Source: Capitulum mitella (taxonomy: Eukaryota > Arthropoda > Thecostraca > Pollicipedomorpha > Pollicipedidae). From it: a stretch of DNA of 64,000 nt. The stretch is from contig CP099854.1 in NCBI GenBank assembly GCA_030062745.1, forward strand, positions 7,714,014-7,778,013. Direction: 5' to 3'. A program made the position numbers and the translations under genes. The notes under the pieces were generated by a model. That model saw nothing but the letters and a program-made list of their open reading frames with translations. It was not told where the DNA came from and ran no database searches. Positions 32,701 through 42,426 of the stretch are shown in pieces (position 1 is the stretch's first letter; every line of letters starts with the position of its first letter).

Positions 32701-33711
32701 TTTGGAGTTTCAGCGTGGTTCCTCTGGATACCCCACAGGGGAGACGGTCCAGAACCAATGAATGTATGTCCCCCAGTCATTTCGTTAAGTGGGAACCCTG
32801 TATTGAAATTAAGGTGGACGGAACAAGCTGACGGTGCAAACACCAGTTTCGTTTAAACGAATCGCCCTATGGACAGACAACTTTTCAAGGATGGTCATGC
32901 GTTTTCAAGCCAAATTTCTTGATCCGTTTCATTTTTTGTCGTTTGCTTCTTTGTAGTGGGTTCTTTAAATGCTGCTTAGTTTCATGTTGTCACTACAGTC
33001 CTGTATTATCGCCTCACGCTATCGCATCGTCCCTGTCAAGAACCCCTTCAAGAACGTGCCTTCCCAGAGCAACCCTGTAGCCGTTTCCGCGCCTCCTTCC
33101 AGAGCGCGAACGGACGCGGCGCCGTCTCCGTGGTGGACATCCCCCTGGAGGAGCCGCCGGAGCCGCCGCCGGAGCCGGCCCCGCGGCAGGCGGCGCGGCC
33201 GGCCGCCGAGCCGTCCGCCGCCGAGAGCGAGGCCGACTCCATCTTCACGGCCAGCCTGCAGTACCTGCAGCACCAGCTGCGCACGCGCTCCTGCCCGGCG
33301 CTGCGGCCGCCACTGCCGCCGCGGCCGGCGCGCCGCCGCGAGCCGGAGACTTCGCTCGACCCGTCGCTGACGGCGTCGCGGCGCTCGGCCAGTGTCGGCG
33401 GCGCGGCGGTGGCGCCGCCCGGCGGCGGCGGCGACAACCAGACGTTGCGGCGGGGCCCGGCGGCGGCGCCGCTGCCGCTCGCCGACGCCGGCGGCGAGTC
33501 GCCGCTGACGGCGCAACAGGCGACGGGCCTGCGTCGCACACTGCCGCCCGGCTGGCGCCACCTGTCGACCCGCGAGCTGGACGAGCTCCAGGAGCGGGAG
33601 GAGGCGGCGCCCGGGGCGAGGAGCCCCGTCCCCGGCCGCTCGCTGCTGCGGCGCTTCTCCGAGGGTCACGATCGCAGCGTGGTCCCCAACATCCCCGAGG
33701 AGTTCTTATGA
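21987..33711 (+). CDS. Intron-split short asparaginase-like protein with long disordered tail (5 exons seen, 5' end missing)
   Basis: Exons 21987-22152, 24717-24848, 30438-30574, 32005-32168 and 33103-33711 join in phases 2, 2, 1 and 0 to one frame of 402 residues plus TGA. Residues 1-165 follow, in order, the landmarks of short bacterial asparaginase-domain proteins (~160 aa): GTIDK at the start, KDSLEITEQDR near 46-56, THGTDT at 74-79, VVFTGAFSP at 102-110, DADFNLG at 117-123, VYVAMNG at 140-146, ESGQF at 159-163. In the larger type I/II asparaginases, the Thr of GGT-I and the Thr-Asp of THGTD are catalytic. Both are present here as T2 and T77-D78. The lysine corresponding to E. coli AnsB Lys162 is not evident in my by-eye alignment. 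The predicted role is a cytosolic amidohydrolase acting on Asn, Gln or a related amide. Residues 166-402 are a Pro/Ala/Arg/Ser-rich tail. The first exon, which should end in Thr-Gly and one base of a Gly codon, is not found. Introns are 2.6, 5.6, 1.4 and 0.9 kb and hold transposons and minisatellites. Confidence 0.8.
22141..22350 (+). repeat. Minisatellite spanning an exon-intron junction
   Basis: Units start CACCGA(A)CAGGAC and continue AGGTACGGTCACAGAGGT or longer variants, alternating about 30 and 70 bases, four to five times. The first unit overlaps the last bases of the coding exon and its GT donor. Near-copies of the donor (GGACCGGTACGG at about 22214 and GGACAGGTACGG at about 22289) follow in the intron. 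Confidence 0.75.
22772..23976 (+). mobile_element. piggyBac-like non-autonomous element, copy 1 (complete, in intron)
   Basis: The element is flanked by TTAA at 22768-22771 and 23977-23980. Ends are inverted CCCTATTCCCGG and CCGGGAATAGGG. Subterminal parts carry a second inverted motif around GAATCCGYCCCCCCT. TTAA target duplication together with CCC...GGG ends is the signature of the piggyBac superfamily. The ~1.2 kb has no transposase frame, so it is non-autonomous. The interior is rich in AGGTCA. It sits in the first visible intron of the asparaginase-like gene, in the same orientation. Confidence 0.8.
24320..24530 (+). repeat. Degenerate ~23-bp tandem repeat (CTGACAGGTCACGGCTGTCC)
   Basis: Around nine diverged units of CTGACAGGTCACGGCTGTC-type sequence follow one another in the intron between exons a and b. 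Most units keep AGGTCAC or GGTCA. Confidence 0.75.
24717..24848 (+). CDS. Asparaginase-like gene, exon b (THGTDT motif)
   Basis: The acceptor is TTCAATTGCAG|A. That A completes AGA (Arg) with the AG left by exon a. The exon reads CHLLEKATAAPQRRLLVTHG, then TDTLLQTAQWFQEKLHSF and VGSKS. THGTDT is the second catalytic Thr-Asp motif of asparaginases. The donor is AAAAGCAG|GTCGGC, phase 2, weaker than consensus but the one in phase with the next exon. LHSFVGSKS appears to be a small insertion relative to bacterial relatives, where a short loop leads to the VVLTGA strand. Confidence 0.75.
24934..24959. repeat. Perfect 11-bp AT-rich hairpin
   Basis: TGATAAAAAAT and ATTTTTTATCA pair exactly around a TGAT loop, 85 bases into the intron after exon b. 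Confidence 0.85.
24960..30437. other. Large intron of the asparaginase-like gene
   Basis: No additional exon is needed by phase between exons b and c. The stretch holds an (AT)n tract at 26747 and long AT-leaning sequence (26.8-29.2 kb) with repeated AGGTCA/TGACCT words and degraded dispersed repeats. From about 29950 to 30430 there is a CTCACTC/CTGGCGTGACT-type degenerate repeat leading to the next acceptor. Confidence 0.45.
26747..26784. repeat. (AT)n microsatellite
   Basis: Uninterrupted AT dinucleotides for about 38 bases. Confidence 0.95.
30438..30574 (+). CDS. Asparaginase-like gene, exon c (VVFTGA...VYVAMNG)
   Basis: The acceptor is TACCCCGGCAG|G. The G completes AGG with the AG of exon b. 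The exon reads LVVFTGAFSPEQMKDSDADF, NLGMALGALQSLQTTGNSR and VYVAMN, then one base of Gly. This is the strand-loop region that in asparaginases reads V-V-x-T-G-A...D...F-N-L and then G-V-Y-x-A-M-N-G. The donor is AACG|GTGAGG. It gave the first recognisable family match in the window. Confidence 0.8.
30575..30815 (+). repeat. Purine-rich GGGAGA-type simple repeat in intron
   Basis: Directly after the donor, about 240 bases are almost all purine (GAGGGAGGGAGAGAGAGG). This could form a triplex or slow transcription. That effect is inference. Confidence 0.8.
31497..32022 (+). repeat. 24/48-bp minisatellite (GTGTCCGTGCGCCRCAG) ending in an exon
   Basis: Half-units of about 24 bases (CCGCAGATCCTCTGCGTCCGTGCG and CCACAGTTCTAGTGTGTCCGTGCG) alternate to make a 48-bp unit for about 520 bases. 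The 48-bp period keeps several frames open on both strands. Every unit carries GCCGCAG or GCCACAG, a potential splice acceptor, and the last copy lies at the boundary of coding exon d. Confidence 0.85.
32005..32168 (+). CDS. Asparaginase-like gene, exon d (end of enzyme domain)
   Basis: The acceptor GTGCGCCGCAG|GT is the last unit of the minisatellite. GT completes GGT (Gly) with the G of exon c. The exon starts LVCPCEAMERDPESGQFLP, aligning with the G-R-V-F...N-R-E-x-G-R-F-E-P end of bacterial short asparaginases. It continues into an Arg/Ser-rich stretch and LESLLEEAADPP. The donor is CCGCCG|GTGAGC, phase 0. If the minisatellite acceptor is not used, the internal ATG at 32028 (good Kozak context, G at -3 and +4) could start a separate 249-residue protein. 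The alignment with the enzyme's C-terminus favours splicing. Confidence 0.65.
32169..33102. other. Last intron of the asparaginase-like gene
   Basis: This intron of 934 bases runs from GTGAGC to CCTCCTTCCAG. I see no coding sequence or named repeat in it, only a GC-rich middle (32420-32700). Confidence 0.55.
33103..33711 (+). CDS. Asparaginase-like gene, last exon (low-complexity C-terminal tail)
   Basis: After CGCGCCTCCTTCCAG|AGC, phase 0, 202 codons run to TGA 33709-33711. The sequence is rich in Pro, Ala, Arg, Glu and Ser (VVDIPLEEPPEPPPEPAP; LRPPLPPRPARRREPETS; a Gly/Ala block). It has one short helix-like segment (SEADSIFTASLQYLQHQL) and two RRxS basophilic-kinase-type sites (RRSAS, LRRFS). 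It ends DRSVVPNIPEEFL. No domain is recognised. Antisense frames are open here only because of GC content. Confidence 0.65.
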   Translation, partial: SANGRGAVSVVDIPLEEPPEPPPEPAPRQAARPAAEPSAAESEADSIFTASLQYLQHQLRTRSCPALRPPLPPRPARRREPETSLDPSLTASRRSASVGGAAVAPPGGGGDNQTLRRGPAAAPLPLADAGGESPLTAQQATGLRRTLPPGWRHLSTRELDELQEREEAAPGARSPVPGRSLLRRFSEGHDRSVVPNIPEEFL

Positions 33712-35818
33712 ACCGCGGCGCCGGCCGGGTGGCCGCCGGTGGCGCGGACACGAGACGGTCGGAGGGCTGGAGAAGGTGGTGTTGCTGGAGGAGGCCTCGG
33801 GCAGGGGACGACGCTGCTCAGTTTCGTGAAAATTTCCGCGCCGCTTTAAAAGTTGTTTCTAATCTGTTTGGTTCCGAACAAAAAACAAAGTTCTGTGCGT
33901 CGCGGTAGACTGGAGAGGGAGCATTCATGATCACATGTTCCTGGGCCGTAGATAAGAAAGGAATGCTGTTCCGGCCGAATAATTTATGAGCGTATACCGT
34001 ACCGCCATGTGCTGATTACACAGCTTCCAATAGAGATGATGACCTCGGATGATTAGTGTTGAAGTGAGTGGGCCACGGCAGCACAGCGGCCCGTAAGGGG
34101 AGGCAGTTCGGCTGCCGTGATAGCTGTAGATAGTTTTTAACATCCATTTGGTCGTGTTATATGGCGAAATATAACCTAAATACTGTTGTTGCCATACCAA
34201 GTATGCAAACGCTCCTCCATTGACGCAATCGACTGCTGTACGTTAAACATTTTTGTAACACTAGCCCACGCGTTTTTTCGACTGGTCATCTGGCTACAAA
34301 CGCTCTGAAAACAGTCAGATGTGGTAACTTTCCCTGGATCTCGTGGATTTCCGCCGATCTTAGGAAAGATTTCGGGAAAACGCATGATGGCCGCTGTGGC
34401 AGATCGCAATGGTAGTCAACGCCACCATGCGGTGACCTTCAGAATGACCGGGGTAGTGTGTGTCAGATGTGAAACATGCCAATACAGCCAGTAGAAGCTG
34501 AGCCACCGTGTTCTCAACATTGGCGATGGGAAGGTCAAACTCAGACGGAGGAGGAGGGTTAAAGCATTGGGACGTAAAATGGCCGACACCTGATAACTGC
34601 AACGCAGGTAAAGCACAGCCATGTGACTGACTTTGGCAAAGCACTGTAGTCTGAAGAAAGCGCGTTGATCGTACTGTATTATGTTATATGCTTCTTGAGG
34701 ATAGATAATGGTATTCCTGAAGCGTTAATGTCCGACTCATTGAAGGATACACCAGAAGACATAAAAAGAGAAGTGTCGTTCTTCCCAACAATATATACAT
34801 TTATTGTTTATTCCTTTTTTCACTTGTTTACTTATTATTTATTATCTATTTTTACTATACATATAATTATTTCCATTGTGTCAAACATTTCGAGGAAATG
34901 CAGTTCGTAGGACCAGCACAGTATTAAGCACAAATATTTATTTTAGTTCCCGTCGAGCAATTTTTTCGGGGTTGGTGGATGCAAAAACTTTTGGCTAACT
35001 AGAGGACTTGATATCCCAAAGCTGTTGATGACCTTCATTATGAAGCTGTGAAGAAAGTCCCGTCAAATCAGTCTGAGCCTGAAACGTTTAGACTGTTTTC
35101 AAGTCTCCGATTTAAATCACGCAGCGGACGAGACGGAAATCGGCTTGTTTCTGCCTCGGCTGTGTGAACTCGCCAAACCGTGCCGTTCAGGTGACCATTT
35201 GGACCAGATGTCACGGCGCCGATCGGTCGCGGAGACTGAGCCTCGTTTGGCGGCGGCCGCTGCAGCTGGACCTGCACTGTCCCGCGAGCGGGCGGCCGAC
35301 AGCGGGCGACCGACCGCAGACGGGTGACGTCAGACCGGTGACGTCATCAGCCGTGTAGTCGGCCCCGCCGACCGCGCCGTTCTTGGGCGTGCTCCCCGAG
35401 CACAGTGCCCGCTGGGGCGGGGGGGGGGCGGGGGCAGCGAGAGCCGTGAAGAGAAATCATCTCGAGCGTGATGCGGCCAGGCGGCTTCTGCGGCCCGTTG
35501 AGAGCTCCGAGCTTCAGATGCCGGAGAGCTAGGCGCCAGTGAGGTGCCCCGGCCCATTCGAGCCTGACACGAGCCACGATCATGGATATAATTACCGCGA
35601 GGCTCCCCACGGTAGCTGCGCAAGGAGCTGGGGGACATGTTCCCTCCAATTTTGGCAGTATAGGCTTTTGTCCCTTCAGTTTTGGCCGGAAAGTGAAGGT
35701 TTCCCGGCAACAAAAGGAATTTGGGTCAGTTCATGCCCTAGATTCCTACTTGTCCGCGTTCTCCAGTATCTGGGGCGTGGCTACCATGTAGAAGACTGTA
35801 TGCGTATTTGTCTATTAG
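33712..35818. other. 3' flank and intergenic stretch
   Basis: I see no clear AATAAA near the stop (only AATAAT at about 33977), so the transcript end is unknown. The sequence is AT-rich to 35030. A GC-rich patch (35150-35560) has open frames on both strands and a G-run near 35420-35430 but no recognised gene. Confidence 0.45.
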
Positions 35819-37017
35819 CCCTATTCCCGGCAGGGGGGGGGGAATCCGCCCCCCTCGGGTTTTTGCTTGCCAATTCTAGGCTTTTTGACGCAGCTTCACG
35901 AAACTTGGTGACTTTTCCTAGCTATTCTTTCTACGTGCCGTGACAAAATTTCAAAATTCTATTTTTCACAGGGGCGGAGCCAGGCAACGTTTTTGGGAGG
36001 CACCTCAGGCCAGTTCTGGCCATGTTAAGGGTAAAAGGAAAATGTCTGCCAAAAACAGAGTTTTTAAGATAGAACTTAAAACCTTATATGGATGTATAGC
36101 TAAATAGTTGGGCAATGTGCAGATATAGTTTTGTTCTCCTTAGGTTATTTTACAAGGTCAGGTCAAGGTCAAAAGTCAATATTTGTTTTTTTTCGCTATA
36201 ATTTCGGGGCTGTTTTTTCAAATGCCAAACCCGGAATATATATGACGTCAAAGGGTGCCTTCTGCTTGTGTACCAAGTTTTAGCTTGATATCAGGTCGGG
36301 TCACGGAGCTATGACCTAAAATGTCAGTGCGCGTACCTTATATCGCAATAGCCATAAAATGAAATCTTTGGAATAGAGTGAATTCAAATGATTGAAAACG
36401 TTTAAAGGTAATATTAAATGCACAGGGGATCATTCCAGGTGACCCCAAGGTCACTGGAGGTCATTTAAGGTCAAAGGTCACAAGTTGATCTGAGAAACGT
36501 GTGACCATGACAGTTTCCCCTTTTTCATGTCCCTGGCACCGCCTATGCTAACATTATACAAGCATTGTAATGCGATTTGTACTTCTTTAGTATAACATGA
36601 CTAGCAGAAGCCAAAAAAGGGTGTTTGCCTTTTTTGTTTATCCAGTTGTTAGAAAACTAATACTCCTATTTTTGAAACCCTGTGAACGCCCATGAATTTT
36701 CTCAAAATTTCTCATTTGGGGACCCATGGAAAAAACCCTATTCATAATCTCTCGATTCATGCCAGTTTCATCGAAATCGGTCCATAAAAAATGGAGTTAT
36801 AAGAAGTCCAAAAGTACCCCCCATTTTGACATGTTTGCCCCCTGTATCCACAAATTTCGAAATTTTGAAAATTTCTTCTTATAAAAATGTAGTTCACGTC
36901 ACGGCACAGCGATTGCCGTTCGTTACGATGAAATCGGACAAGTAGTTCTCGAGATCTCAGGGGGGGCCGAATCCGCCCCCCCTGCCGGGAATCCGGGAAA
37001 GCCCTCCGGGAATAGGG
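35819..37017 (+). mobile_element. piggyBac-like non-autonomous element, copy 2
   Basis: Starts CCCTATTCCCGG after TTAG (35815-35818, a one-base variant of TTAA) and ends GGGAATAGGG followed by TTAA (37018-37021). It is near-identical in layout to the copy at 22772, about 1.2 kb. It keeps a perfect AGGTCAAAGGTCA at about 36468-36480. Confidence 0.8.
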
Positions 37018-37350
37018 TTAAAGACACGTCACAGAGGCCTAAAATCGCCCAGTAGTTGGCATAGACGCGGGAGCCATGGGCCAGGGGGCTTCAGCCCCCC
37101 AACTTCTTTGAAATTTAACATTGACCTTATGGGCGTTGACTGGAAAGAATTGACCCAGAATGCTTCTTGCTCCCCCAAATGAAGAGGAGTTCCCGTGCCC
37201 CTGTTAGTTGGTATCACGCTTCATTACATAGTTCCTATGTCATACGTGATTAATTGAACAGTCGCCTTTGGTTACTCCATTGCGATTGCTATACTAGACC
37301 GAAATAGTCCATGGTTACGAGAATCTGCAGGCCTCAAACCCAAAACGCAT

Positions 37351-37625
37351 TTATAGACTTTCCAGTAACACTGGCCCGGCAGCCGGCGGCGGAGGAGGGG
37401 GGGGGGGGGCGCTCACCAGGCAGGTCTTACGGCGGCTCGGCAGCCAGTCCGACCGGCCGCCCCTGGTCGGACGGACTCTTCGGACTCCTCGGAGTCCGCG
37501 GCGGCCCTGAAACACGGCCAGCGGCGAGGAGAGGAATCATCAAGGGGAGGAATCAACGGCCTGAACAGCAACAGCGGGCAATCAGCCGACACACGGCACG
37601 AACAGCACTTATAGACTTTCCAGTA
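37351..37625 (+). repeat. 17-bp direct repeats flanking a GC-rich block
   Basis: TTATAGACTTTCCAGTA occurs at 37351-37367 and again at 37609-37625. Between them lies a GC-rich segment with a poly-G run and a hairpin around CGGACTCCTCGGAGTCCG. Confidence 0.75.
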
Positions 37626-39769
37626 GTTGCTAGCCGAAGGATTTCGCATAGTGTTATCTGCTGACCATACGCGTTACTCCTCCCTCCCTATCCCACTGCA
37701 GAGATATATCGCTGCAAGCAGGACGGAGCCGGTGGACGGCTGACTGCCCCCTCGGGCCAAGGAGACGGAGCCCGAGGAGGCCGTGTCAGCCAGGTGGTGG
37801 AGATGGAAAAACCGATGCAGCCTCCTGCGAATTAAAGGGAGGCCTTGAACGTACCTTCGGGAAGGTATTGGAGACCGGATATCCTGGAAGCCTATGAGGA
37901 ACCCTGAGGAAACCTCGCACGCCTCTTCAGGGCCTCAGAAGTTTCTTCAGGAGAGCCTTAGGGACCCCTTTTGGAGGTTTCAAGGCTTCGTCAAGAGAGT
38001 CCGCTCACAGAAAGCCCTTCTAAATTTTGCCTCTCCCTTGAGAAAATGCTGGTCACGCCGGGGGCTGCAAGGTGTCAGATTTCACCGCGGCAAACCAGGC
38101 AAACTGGACACCTCGGAGCAGGCGGGCTAAGCGCTGGTGATTAGTCGGACTCCGGTGACAGACTGCTTGTTCGTGCAGTCGTCCGCTTACTTAAGCATCC
38201 TTCCACGAGGAGCAGCTTCTCATGGTGTTTTTGTGCAAGAACGTGGGGGGGGGGGGCGAAGGGGCGGTCCCCATCTTGGATAAAAGATAGGGTCCCTTTG
38301 GCCCATTCTAAAGCTTACAGGGTTCTCAGACATGGTCCCTAAAGCCACAGGGGGCTCTCCATGTTGTTCTAGGAGGCCCATAGGAGAACCATTGAGACTA
38401 AGGGGGTCCCCTTGATGCTGAAGGATGCTCCTTGAAGCTACAGATGCGCTTCGACTTTGACTTCGACTGTGATTGCGACTTTTTCAAATTCCCCCGCAAT
38501 CCTGTCCGGCGGAAAACTGAGCTCCGTGCCGTCCTGCGGCACGGAGCAAACGAGCCGTGAGAGCTCCCGCAGCCCGGCGCACGGCGCGCAAAGCCGGCCC
38601 GAGGCGCGAGCTGTCGCAGCCGGAGCGGCCGGACCGGTCCGGACCGGCCGAGCCGCCCGGCGCTCAGCGCCGCGTCGTCACCGGTCGGGGCCCGGCGGCC
38701 GCTCGCAGTCGAGGCGAGCTTGGAGAGCTCCGCAGACGAGACGCTTCCCGTTCAGGCCGGGACTCGGGTTCGGGTTGCGTCGGGAAGGCGTAACGACTCC
38801 CAGGGACACCTGGTGTCGTGCCGGACGTCGCGAGGGTGCTTGTGAACCAGCCTCTGGTGAGGGTGATGTGATCGGACCACTGATGTGTGATATGGGCGGA
38901 CCACTGAGGAATGAATACATCGCAGAGTGAAAAGTGGAACTGAAAACGAAAGCGAGATTGTTAAATTATAAAGCTATACGAAGACACTTGTGTGCAAAAC
39001 ACAACACTGCGTTCCATTTTACTTTGCTCTAAGCGGAGTTTGATCAACCTGACATGCTTTAAAGTCAATAGGTTTATATGCTGGTGCCAATATGAGTATA
39101 AGATTCGTTTCATGAAGTTTCGAAAGGCTTCCGATGAACTATGCTGTGTCGTAATTCACAAATGTGTACTACTGTCCACGTTCTCGTGTGTTTATTCGAC
39201 GATGACCATTTACCCTGCGAGACTGGGGGAAGCGCTTAAAAACTTGCTTTTCGTACTATGTGCATTGGAAATTCGAAAGCTCGGCGAAAAAGGCATTCCA
39301 GAGCAACTGTTATCACGAAGACTGTCCGCCGATCCTTCGAGGGTCTGGATTTTGTCCAAGTTCGCTGTCGGTGTCGATGTTTAAATGGGCTTTAGTTTGC
39401 CTTTACGGGGAACTCAATGCATAAAATGTCGATCAAAATGGCTAGTTTCCAATATTCGGTTCCACAATGGCCCTTGCAAAACCGGTTTTGCGATATCGTT
39501 GATCACAAACGCAGCGACATCGAATCGGAACACGATCGAGGGAAGGCTGTCAGCTGATACCGACAGCTGACGGGAGCCCGACTCTACAGTCGACCAAACG
39601 GGGTGAAAATTACGAGTCCAGTCGCCCCGCAATGAGAGATCCGGCCAACTTCGGTCAGTGGTCTGATCGGTGTCCATTCGCGTTTGCCGATCGGATGCCG
39701 GAAGTTGTCCGAGAGTGCTCTGCAGCCAGCACACCCGGAGAGCCGATTTCGCCGCGTTTCGCTGGTGTT

Positions 39770-39996
39770 TCTGTCGTGATTCCGTTGCTATTCTGCTGCT
39801 ATTCTGCGGCAATTCTGCAGAGACTCTGCAGTGATTCTGCCTCGTCCTGTCGCGATTCTACCGCGATTATGTCACAATTCTGCCGCGTTCTTTCACGATT
39901 ATGCCGCAGTTCTGCTGACATTCTGCTGAGATTCTGCCGCGATTCTGACACAGTTCTGATGAGATGCTGCCGCGATTCTGCCGCTGGTTGCGCGTA
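39770..39996 (+). repeat. Degenerate 12-bp repeat (GATTCTGCCGCx)
   Basis: About 18 diverged units of GATTCTGCCGC / GTTCTGCTGA-type sequence run in tandem. The 12-bp period keeps the + frame open, which explains the Cys/Arg/Ser-rich open frame over it. Confidence 0.75.
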
Positions 39997-40380
39997 ACGC
40001 TGGGCGGTCTGTTCGTATTCGTTGGACGGAAATTTGATATCAGGCTTTCATTTCAGCCGCCTTTCTTTGACCAACTGCTTTGACAACAACTTTGTCCAAG
40101 GGGCCAAAGTCAGCTCGCGATCGCGTGGCAGCACAAGGTTGGTCTAGACGACAGGGCCGTTTTAAAGAGCAATTGAAATGTAACGCCCTAATGAGCCCAT
40201 GTCAAGCGCTCGTCGAAAGCTAGGCGGATGTCGTTTAGCTCGATCGTCGACTCGACGCTGTGGCTGTATAGCGAGTGGCTAGCGCGACCCACAGACCACA
40301 AAACCCAATGATTTCGTGGAGTACCGCGAGAGCGAATCTGAACGCAAGGCCCCAGCAAACGTCACCCGACTCCTGTAGTT

Positions 40381-40548
40381 GGTTATTGGGTTATTTAACA
40401 ATGGCCTCGACTGTCAGGGTTATGTCGCGACGCAGCTTCTCACGCCGGTTGCCGCGAGAGACGGCTAAATGCCGCTCTTACCCGGACTCGAACCGGAGAC
40501 TTTCTGGCCGCAAGACGATCGTGGTAACCACTACAATACGCGGCCGCC
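40381..40548 (-). mobile_element. tRNA-derived SINE, family T, copy 1
   Basis: Read on the minus strand: a tRNA-like head with A-box region (TGTAGTGGTTACCACGATCG) and a near-perfect B-box (GGTTCGAGTCCGGG), then a tail containing GGCAACCGGCGTGAGAAGC and ending GTTAAATAACCCAATAACC. The same head and tail occur at 51081-51270. The attached conserved tail makes this a SINE rather than a tRNA gene. Confidence 0.75.
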
Positions 40549-40782
40549 ACCCGCCTCTTGCAGACGCGGCGATGCAGACCTGAGTACGCGGTGCATGCAC
40601 TATCGAGTCTACGTCGCCGCCTGGAATTCGCCCCGATGGCTTTGAGATCCCGGCGATGCTCGCGCTTTTGAAGGTAGGTCAGACCAGCCGTTCTATGTCA
40701 GTCTTGACTGACGCGCGTAGGTATTCTTTCAAGTCGGTTTTTCTATATCTGCTGCATTTTAGTTAACATTTTTTTGTTATGG

Positions 40783-40823
40783 ATATATATATATATATAT
40801 ATATATATTTATGTATATATATG
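40783..40823. repeat. (AT)n microsatellite
   Basis: AT dinucleotides with small interruptions. Confidence 0.9.
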
Positions 40824-41086
40824 AGGGTGGACATGAGTGATGGATATGACTTGACGGACGCATGTACGTGTTCTGCCAAATTGGTCTTTCTGGTTCTGCT
40901 GGATTTTAGTTGTTTACTTATTTTCCTTATGGATGTACTCATCCAGACACTATGACTCCATCTCTTCGTTTAGTCATTTCTCCTTTGTCAGTCAGAAAGT
41001 CATTCTTCCTTTCTACCTCCTTTCGAGACTTGCACGGTCATGTGAGAATAACAGCCAAGCGTCTGGTAACCCATAGGTATAAACTG

Positions 41087-41090
<4 letters not shown>

Positions 41091-41140
<50 letters not shown>

Positions 41141-41175
41141 TATATATATACTAAATATGCATGAATATATATAAC

Positions 41176-41266
<91 letters not shown>
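41091..41266. repeat. Long compound (AT)n microsatellite
   Basis: Two AT dinucleotide arrays (about 41093-41137 and 41177-41266) are separated by an AT-rich spacer with TGAATATATATA. Tyr/Ile-repeat open frames here are artefacts. Confidence 0.95.
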
Positions 41267-41270
<4 letters not shown>

Positions 41271-42426
41271 GAAGGTCCATTTTTCAAACCGTGAAGAAAA
41301 GCGAGTGAAGATGTTTTTGTCGAGCGTATTTTATCCATTTACATCGGAAATTAACAGTCGCCACTTTGTGACGTCCAACGGAACTAGTTTTCTGTAGTCA
41401 TTGAAAAAGAGACGCCTAAGATCTTCGCGAATTTCGGAGACCTTGTGCATTGGCTTGAACAGCATGATGAACTCATTCTTTCAGTTTCGCAGTTTCATTG
41501 ACTTTCTCTTTCATTCTAATGCAGATTCAGTTGTGAAAACTGGACTTACCTGCAGAGCAGCTTGCAGAACAACTGTCGGGCGACAGGAACACTGCACTTG
41601 GAGAACGTCTTGCAAGGACTTTGTATAGGATTAATCAGACAGTTCAAAGCATTTTACCGCGTGGTTTGAACAATCTTGAAAATCAAGATTATTGTGTTTT
41701 GGAGACGATCGCTTGCGCAGTCCTTTCTCTGAAGTTTTCTCTTTCGTCGACAGCCGTCAAACTACACGGAGCTTTGCCATTCAACAGTTCGAACATTTTC
41801 TTTCTCTCCGTTGCTCTGATAAACGATGTTTCAAAGCCATGCTGTTGCATACAGTTTGCACTTTCCTAATATGTATGTAATCTAACCCATATTATTTTAG
41901 TGCCGGTGATATTTTGTTCCCACGGAATATGATTTCTATTTACTATATCGCATTTATTCTTTATTTTTCTGCACACACTGCCCACGCTGTTTTAACCCGA
42001 TTTCTGCGCGGTGGATCTTGCTTAAAATCCGCCAGTCTGTGGTTTTCGTTTTCGATCAGCCTGGACTCAAACAAAGACTTGTGATATGAACTGACCAAAA
42101 GGAGTACAGCACGTCAGCGGTGTCTTCATAGAAGCAAAAAATGCGAGTCGCGAAATGGTCCATTTTCGCCCTATAAAATAAGGTGCTTCAGATAGCCCCT
42201 TTGACTTACATACTTCCTTTGCGGCCTTCAGTTAGTCTAAAAGCATGTCTGAACACAGTTTTGCAGCAGTTACAGGTACAAGGTATCGAACATGGGGACG
42301 TTTGTCTTCCAACATTTGTGTCAATTTTCAGAAATCTCGTCCCGTTTTGGACCTTTCATCACTACTGTGAATTGGGGGGGGGGAGGGACAAACCAATCCC
42401 TGCAGGCATCGCCTTGTTGCGCACAT
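41267..42426. other. Non-coding stretch
   Basis: Nothing recognised beyond short unrelated open frames. A G-run precedes the minisatellite at about 42376. Confidence 0.45.

Larger units (their letters stand above)
37022..40380. other. Repeat-rich intergenic stretch
   Basis: No supported gene. Segments at 37860-38050 and 38280-38440 are degenerate repeats of CCTTAGGGACC / CAGGGGGCTCT words. 38550-38800 is GC-rich and CpG-rich with CCGGACCGGTCCGGACCGG, possibly a CpG-rich promoter, with no recognisable protein on either strand. Confidence 0.45.

Noticed and set aside
32028..33711. Independent two-exon gene starting at ATG 32028
   Set aside because: The Kozak context is good, but residues just before the ATG and after it align with the end of the asparaginase domain, and the upstream acceptor is in phase with exon c.
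33019..33751. Minus-strand frames of 163-216 residues rich in Arg/Ala/Gly
   Set aside because: They are antisense to the last exon of the asparaginase-like gene in GC-rich DNA. They have no domain, and the + strand has phase-matched splicing and the stop.
40470..40548. Functional tRNA gene
   Set aside because: The same head is joined to the same long tail at 51 kb, which marks a SINE.
41000..41338. Tyr-Ile repeat proteins on both strands
   Set aside because: They are translations of (AT)n microsatellite.
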